From an uncultured Dorea sp. (GTDB lineage Bacteria > Bacillota > Clostridia > Lachnospirales > Lachnospiraceae), in NCBI GenBank assembly GCA_910578495.1, contig CAJTRE010000059.1, positions 1-7,907 on the forward strand: a DNA stretch of 7,907 bases, read 5' to 3'. Positions 5,071 through 7,907 of this stretch are shown here, in pieces. The position numbers and the translations under genes were made by a program. The notes under the pieces were generated by a model. The model was not told where the DNA came from, did no database searches, and was given only the letters and a program-made list of their open reading frames with translations. Each line of letters begins with the position of its first letter. The stretch's first letter is position 1.

Positions 5071-5544
5071 TTATTCCGCTCCGCCCAAATTATATATAAT
5101 AGCCAGAGCAATCTTTCCGGCCATATCTCTGTCACTTGTTTCCTGTGATGACTTCCCATAAATAGCAAAATAGTATTCATCATATGTCCAGTCTATCATA
5201 AACATATCTCCGGTTTCATTAACTCTCATATAGGGAAATATATATTCCCCTTCTGCGGTTGATGCCGTCCATCCGATTTTGGTGGAATCCACAAAAACTT
5301 CATCTGGCAGAACGGATGCCTTTTCTTTACCGGCAGCAAACGTACAGAGCCCCACATTCTCTAATTCAAATTCAATCTGTCCTTCTGTATCATTTTGTGC
5401 TGTAGTAACATTAACGTCAGACTCGATTGCTTTTTCCTCTGTCTGAATTGATTGAGATTGCATGCTGCCACACCCTGCCAAACCTGATAACACACCGGTT
5501 GCAAAAACTATACAGCTTAATACTTTAAAACTTTTGTTGTGCAT
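5071..5544 (-). CDS. Secreted lipoprotein, first gene of the membrane operon
   Basis: The 157-residue product has a classic lipoprotein signal: a basic start (MHNKSFK), a hydrophobic core (8-21) and the lipobox L22-A23-G24-C25, so C25 should be lipid-modified and the protein held on the outer face of the membrane. A low-complexity acidic linker (about 28-56) leads to a C-terminal domain of roughly 100 residues. The end (MFMIDWTYDEYYFAIYGKSS, then AGKIALAII) weakly recalls DUF4367-type domains found in clostridial lipoproteins and anti-sigma-like proteins. ATG 5544 is preceded by AGGAAGG nine bases upstream. A candidate promoter lies at 5613-5641. As the only exported soluble domain of the operon, it may be its sensor or binding component; that is inference. 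Confidence 0.85.
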   Translation of the reverse strand: MHNKSFKVLSCIVFATGVLSGLAGCGSMQSQSIQTEEKAIESDVNVTTAQNDTEGQIEFELENVGLCTFAAGKEKASVLPDEVFVDSTKIGWTASTAEGEYIFPYMRVNETGDMFMIDWTYDEYYFAIYGKSSQETSDRDMAGKIALAIIYNLGGAE

Positions 5545-5612
5545 ATGATAGTTCCTTCCTGCATTCTGGAAATCCCGATTATTCGCTTTCTATATCTTTC
5601 CTGTAAGTTTTA

Positions 5613-5641
5613 ATTTTAGCATTCCCAAAGCACCGGAACAA
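5613..5641 (-). promoter_or_regulatory. Candidate extended -10 promoter for the lipoprotein operon
   Basis: On the minus strand, TTGTTC (5636-5641) is separated by 17 bases from TAAAAT (5613-5618), with TG one base before the -10 box. The -10 matches the housekeeping consensus at five of six positions; the -35 is weak (three of six), which the extended -10 could offset. It lies about 70 bases before the lipoprotein ATG, leaving a short leader. It suggests the five membrane genes are transcribed separately from the upstream permease. Confidence 0.5.
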
Positions 5642-5672
5642 TCTGTTTGCAGCAGACGGTTTTCTAAATGAA

Positions 5673-5731
5673 GTGAAATGTCCAGGCATCCCAAAATCCG
5701 CCTAAAGCCAGGATCACTCAGGATATTTCAC
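5673..5731. terminator. Long imperfect inverted repeat after the permease gene, possible terminator
   Basis: GTGAAATGTCC (5673-5683) and GGATATTTCAC (5721-5731) pair over 11 positions with one imperfect pair, around a 37-base loop. The loop holds further short complementary pieces and two CCAGG direct repeats. Read from the minus strand it follows the permease stop by about ten bases and is trailed by a T-rich but interrupted stretch. It may end permease transcription before the promoter at 5613-5641. The long loop makes this uncertain. Confidence 0.35.
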
Positions 5732-5732
5732 C

Positions 5733-5748
5733 AAGTTAAATTTAACTT
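5733..5748. promoter_or_regulatory. Perfect 16-bp palindrome over the permease stop codon
   Basis: AAGTTAAATTTAACTT reads identically on both strands, and the permease stop (TAA at 5742-5744) lies inside it. Perfect, spacer-free AT-rich palindromes of this length are typical of dimer-binding operator sites. The location at the end of one gene and about 95 bases upstream of the candidate -35 box of the next unit is unusual for an operator. Chance in AT-rich DNA cannot be ruled out. Confidence 0.35.
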
Positions 5749-7907
5749 TGCGCCCGCATCTGTTCTACCAGGGATTGCTTTTTCTGTCTGCGTACCATCC
5801 AGACTGACAGGATTACCTCCATGCCAAACAGCACAAGGAGGAACAGCCCCATTTGCAGGAACGGGAACTGATATGGGACAACTGTACCGGCAAAGGATTT
5901 CTTACTTACTTCCGCACAAATTACCATGGAAAACGGTACCCCCAGAATTAAAACCGTAAGCGACGCAAAAAGCGCATAGCACATTCCCTCAATAACACTC
6001 ATCCGACACAGCTGCTTCCCGGTCAGGCCAACGGAGCGCAGGATGCTGTTCTCCCGCTTCCGGGACATCTGGTTGGAAAGCGTCGTATTGATCAGATTGA
6101 CAACGCCAAACAGGAAGAGCAGCCAGGAAAGAGCCTGCAGACTGCCAAAAATTATGCTGCTCTGCATTTTCTCATATTCGATATGTGTGGCTATGGTATC
6201 CATTCCAAGATTGCTGCGGCCGGATACGATCTCCTGCAGACTGTTTTCCACGGACTCTGCTTTTTTCGGGTCGCTGACAATGCTCCAGGAATAGTCAAAG
6301 CTTTCGATTTCGGGATGGAGTTCATGAAACAGCTCTTCCGGCGCAAACAAACCCGCGGAATCTATCGTAAGCGCGCCATGTCCGTTTGCCGTCTTTGCCG
6401 TATCAAACAATCCGGATATAGTAACTGTCACGGTTTTCTGACCCAGGGTCAGTTCCATGGTGGATCCAACATCCATACCGGTATAGTGTTTCTGATAATT
6501 TGTACCCAAAAGGATGCTGTGGGTATCCGCCGGCATGACGCCGGATACCAGCGCAGCTTCCACATCCATGCGGTTTGAGTCCGTCAGCATATCGCACATA
6601 CCGGCTTCGGCTCTTTCGGAAGTTCCGAATTTTGCGTGCAAAGACCGGCGGGCGGCCAACACATTCCTCACCCCGTCCACAGAAAGGAGCTCCTGCCGCA
6701 GTTCTTCATTCAGCGGATTGCCTGCAACCATGATCTCTTCCTCCGGCTGCTCTGAGGACAGATAAAGCTTATAATCTCCGTCCGGGAAAAACAGCCTTGC
6801 GGCCTGCTCCGGTGACCGTGTCAGAGCTATGGAGGATACCACCAGAAGAAGGATTCCGCCAAGACTTAAAGATACTGCAATACTCACTGACTTCTTGCGG
6901 TCACGTCCAAAATTTGCAAATCCCATAGTCACAGGGCTTAATTTCCGGTGTTTCTTTCTGCTATGAGTCTTTTCCTGCCCTGCCAAAAAACGCATTGCCT
7001 CCAGCGGTGAGATGCCCGCAGCTATTTTGACCGGCCTATGAACGGAAGACGCCACCATGATCCAGCAGATTGCCGCAGTCAAAAGCACAGCTGCCCCATA
7101 ATAAGCCCCATGAAACCCTTTGGGGAACAGGAGCAGACCGCCGCCCACACCCAGCAGGATGCCGATCAGCATTCCAATGCCGCCCAGCCTCCGGCTCTCC
7201 TTTTTCACAACGCGCCGGATCTGTTTTGGTGTTGCACCGATAGCGCGGAGCTGCCCATAGCTTTGTATTCTGTCGTTCACAGAGATACGGAAAATACTCT
7301 GGATGACCACATATCCGCCGGCCAGCACAAGGGCAGCTATACCAAAAATGGTCACAAAGTCAATGGACCTGGAATTAGAAGCAAAATAATTGCTGTTCAT
7401 TCCCACATGTGAAGAGCCAAACTGTGCTGCAATCTCCCGGCAGCGGGCAGCCATGGTCTCCTGGCCCAGCTGCCTGTCATTTTTGAAATGTACATAGGCT
7501 CGGTACCCAGCAGGGTCGAATCCAGGCCACTGCGTCAATGCCGCTTTGGATACAGCAACAGCAAAGATATTAGCTTCTTTTTCGCCTGCACCCTCCAGGA
7601 TGCCTGTCACAGTATAATCCCCATAAAAACTTTCCGTATCCAGCCGGACTGTCTCACCGATTTTGGCATTCAGTCCGTAAACAGACAAGAAAGATTCGCT
7701 GACAGCGATTTCATCCGCCAGTTCTGGGAGCCGCCCCTTTACCAGTTCCATCTGGCTGCGGGCAATATACATCATGTCGCTGTCGCAGTACACATAGGAG
7801 GCGTTGTATCCCTGCCCCGAATGCTCCTGCCCCAGCAAATAGTATTCGCCCACGCGGGCAAGCTCCGGAAGGTCTTTCAGCGCCGCCACATCGGACGCCT
7901 CCACGCC
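5742..7907 (-). CDS. ABC transporter permease with two FtsX domains, 5' end outside the window
   Basis: About 721 residues are visible and the frame is open to the right edge. GTG 7904 is not a credible start because the first membrane helix of the family is missing. Seven hydrophobic segments are seen, at about residues 183-205, 241-261, 267-289, 338-361, 583-607, 640-664 and 682-704, counting from codon 7904. This gives two FtsX-type domains (about 183-300 and 588-708) with large extracellular regions before each. Each has the conserved cytoplasmic loop: YGQLRAIGATPKQIRR (216-231) and ENSILRSVGLTGKQL (618-632). Such permeases pair with a separate ATPase, probably encoded just off the right edge. 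Relatives act in antimicrobial-peptide resistance, lipoprotein or peptide export, or wall signalling; the substrate cannot be told here. Codon use is clearly more GC-rich than in the neighbouring operon. The C-terminus is complete. Confidence 0.9.
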   Translation of the reverse strand, partial: GVEASDVAALKDLPELARVGEYYLLGQEHSGQGYNASYVYCDSDMMYIARSQMELVKGRLPELADEIAVSESFLSVYGLNAKIGETVRLDTESFYGDYTVTGILEGAGEKEANIFAVAVSKAALTQWPGFDPAGYRAYVHFKNDRQLGQETMAARCREIAAQFGSSHVGMNSNYFASNSRSIDFVTIFGIAALVLAGGYVVIQSIFRISVNDRIQSYGQLRAIGATPKQIRRVVKKESRRLGGIGMLIGILLGVGGGLLLFPKGFHGAYYGAAVLLTAAICWIMVASSVHRPVKIAAGISPLEAMRFLAGQEKTHSRKKHRKLSPVTMGFANFGRDRKKSVSIAVSLSLGGILLLVVSSIALTRSPEQAARLFFPDGDYKLYLSSEQPEEEIMVAGNPLNEELRQELLSVDGVRNVLAARRSLHAKFGTSERAEAGMCDMLTDSNRMDVEAALVSGVMPADTHSILLGTNYQKHYTGMDVGSTMELTLGQKTVTVTISGLFDTAKTANGHGALTIDSAGLFAPEELFHELHPEIESFDYSWSIVSDPKKAESVENSLQEIVSGRSNLGMDTIATHIEYEKMQSSIIFGSLQALSWLLFLFGVVNLINTTLSNQMSRKRENSILRSVGLTGKQLCRMSVIEGMCYALFASLTVLILGVPFSMVICAEVSKKSFAGTVVPYQFPFLQMGLFLLVLFGMEVILSVWMVRRQKKQSLVEQMRAQS

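Noticed and set aside
5031..5183. Longer N-terminus for the four-helix protein
   Set aside because: It would overlap the end of the lipoprotein gene, and the clear GGAGG before ATG 5030 marks the true start.
5678..7412. Plus-strand open frames opposite the permease
   Set aside because: They are antisense to a well-supported ABC permease, have no domain pattern and have compositions expected from the opposite strand of GC-rich coding sequence.
1..7907. CRISPR array, tRNA, rRNA or complete insertion sequence
   Set aside because: No regularly spaced repeats, no cloverleaf or rRNA-like segments and no transposase reading frame were seen on either strand.

Overview
The window reads as a low-to-moderate-GC Firmicute, most likely a gut clostridium of the Lachnospiraceae type. 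The evidence is strong AGGAGG-type ribosome binding sites, a clostridial XRE regulator with a two-helix membrane tail, a COG3981-type acetyltransferase and a two-FtsX-domain ABC permease. Species cannot be given from this sequence. Base composition is patchy: the permease on the right is clearly richer in G+C than the AT-rich membrane-protein operon beside it and than the 431-1840 region, so the window looks like a mosaic.

Left part (1-1840, plus strand). An acidic, cysteine-rich protein of unknown function enters from the left edge. It is followed by an unrecognised acidic 126-residue ORF whose start region has been rearranged: a perfect 13-bp inverted repeat seems to have displaced an ATG with a good ribosome binding site. 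After a leader with possible coding relics and two hairpins come an XRE regulator with a membrane tail and an unrecognised 87-residue protein, probably co-transcribed.

Middle part (1848-3202, minus strand). This is a decay zone. Reading in the direction of transcription it holds: a short frameshifted membrane ORF; the N-terminal stub of a YoaP-like acetyltransferase, interrupted by TGA where tryptophan is expected; an intact GNAT acetyltransferase three bases after the stub; and a GrpB-family gene that keeps both ends but has lost its middle. A short out-of-frame 45-codon ORF follows. The plus-strand and minus-strand blocks converge at about 1840-1848.

Right part (3203-5544, minus strand). 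Five tightly packed genes form one probable operon behind a candidate extended -10 promoter: a lipoprotein, a four-helix membrane protein, a one-helix protein, a two-helix protein and a CPBP/CAAX-type membrane protease, the last two joined by an ATGA overlap. All the products are membrane-bound or surface-exposed, so this looks like one membrane-acting system of undescribed function. CPBP proteins are known in bacteriocin self-immunity and peptide processing, which makes an envelope-stress or immunity role possible but unproven.

Far right (5742-7907, minus strand). A large ABC permease with two FtsX domains runs off the edge and lacks its first membrane helix in this window. Between it and the lipoprotein operon lie a perfect 16-bp palindrome over the permease stop codon, a long imperfect inverted repeat and the candidate promoter. 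The permease is therefore probably a separate transcription unit.
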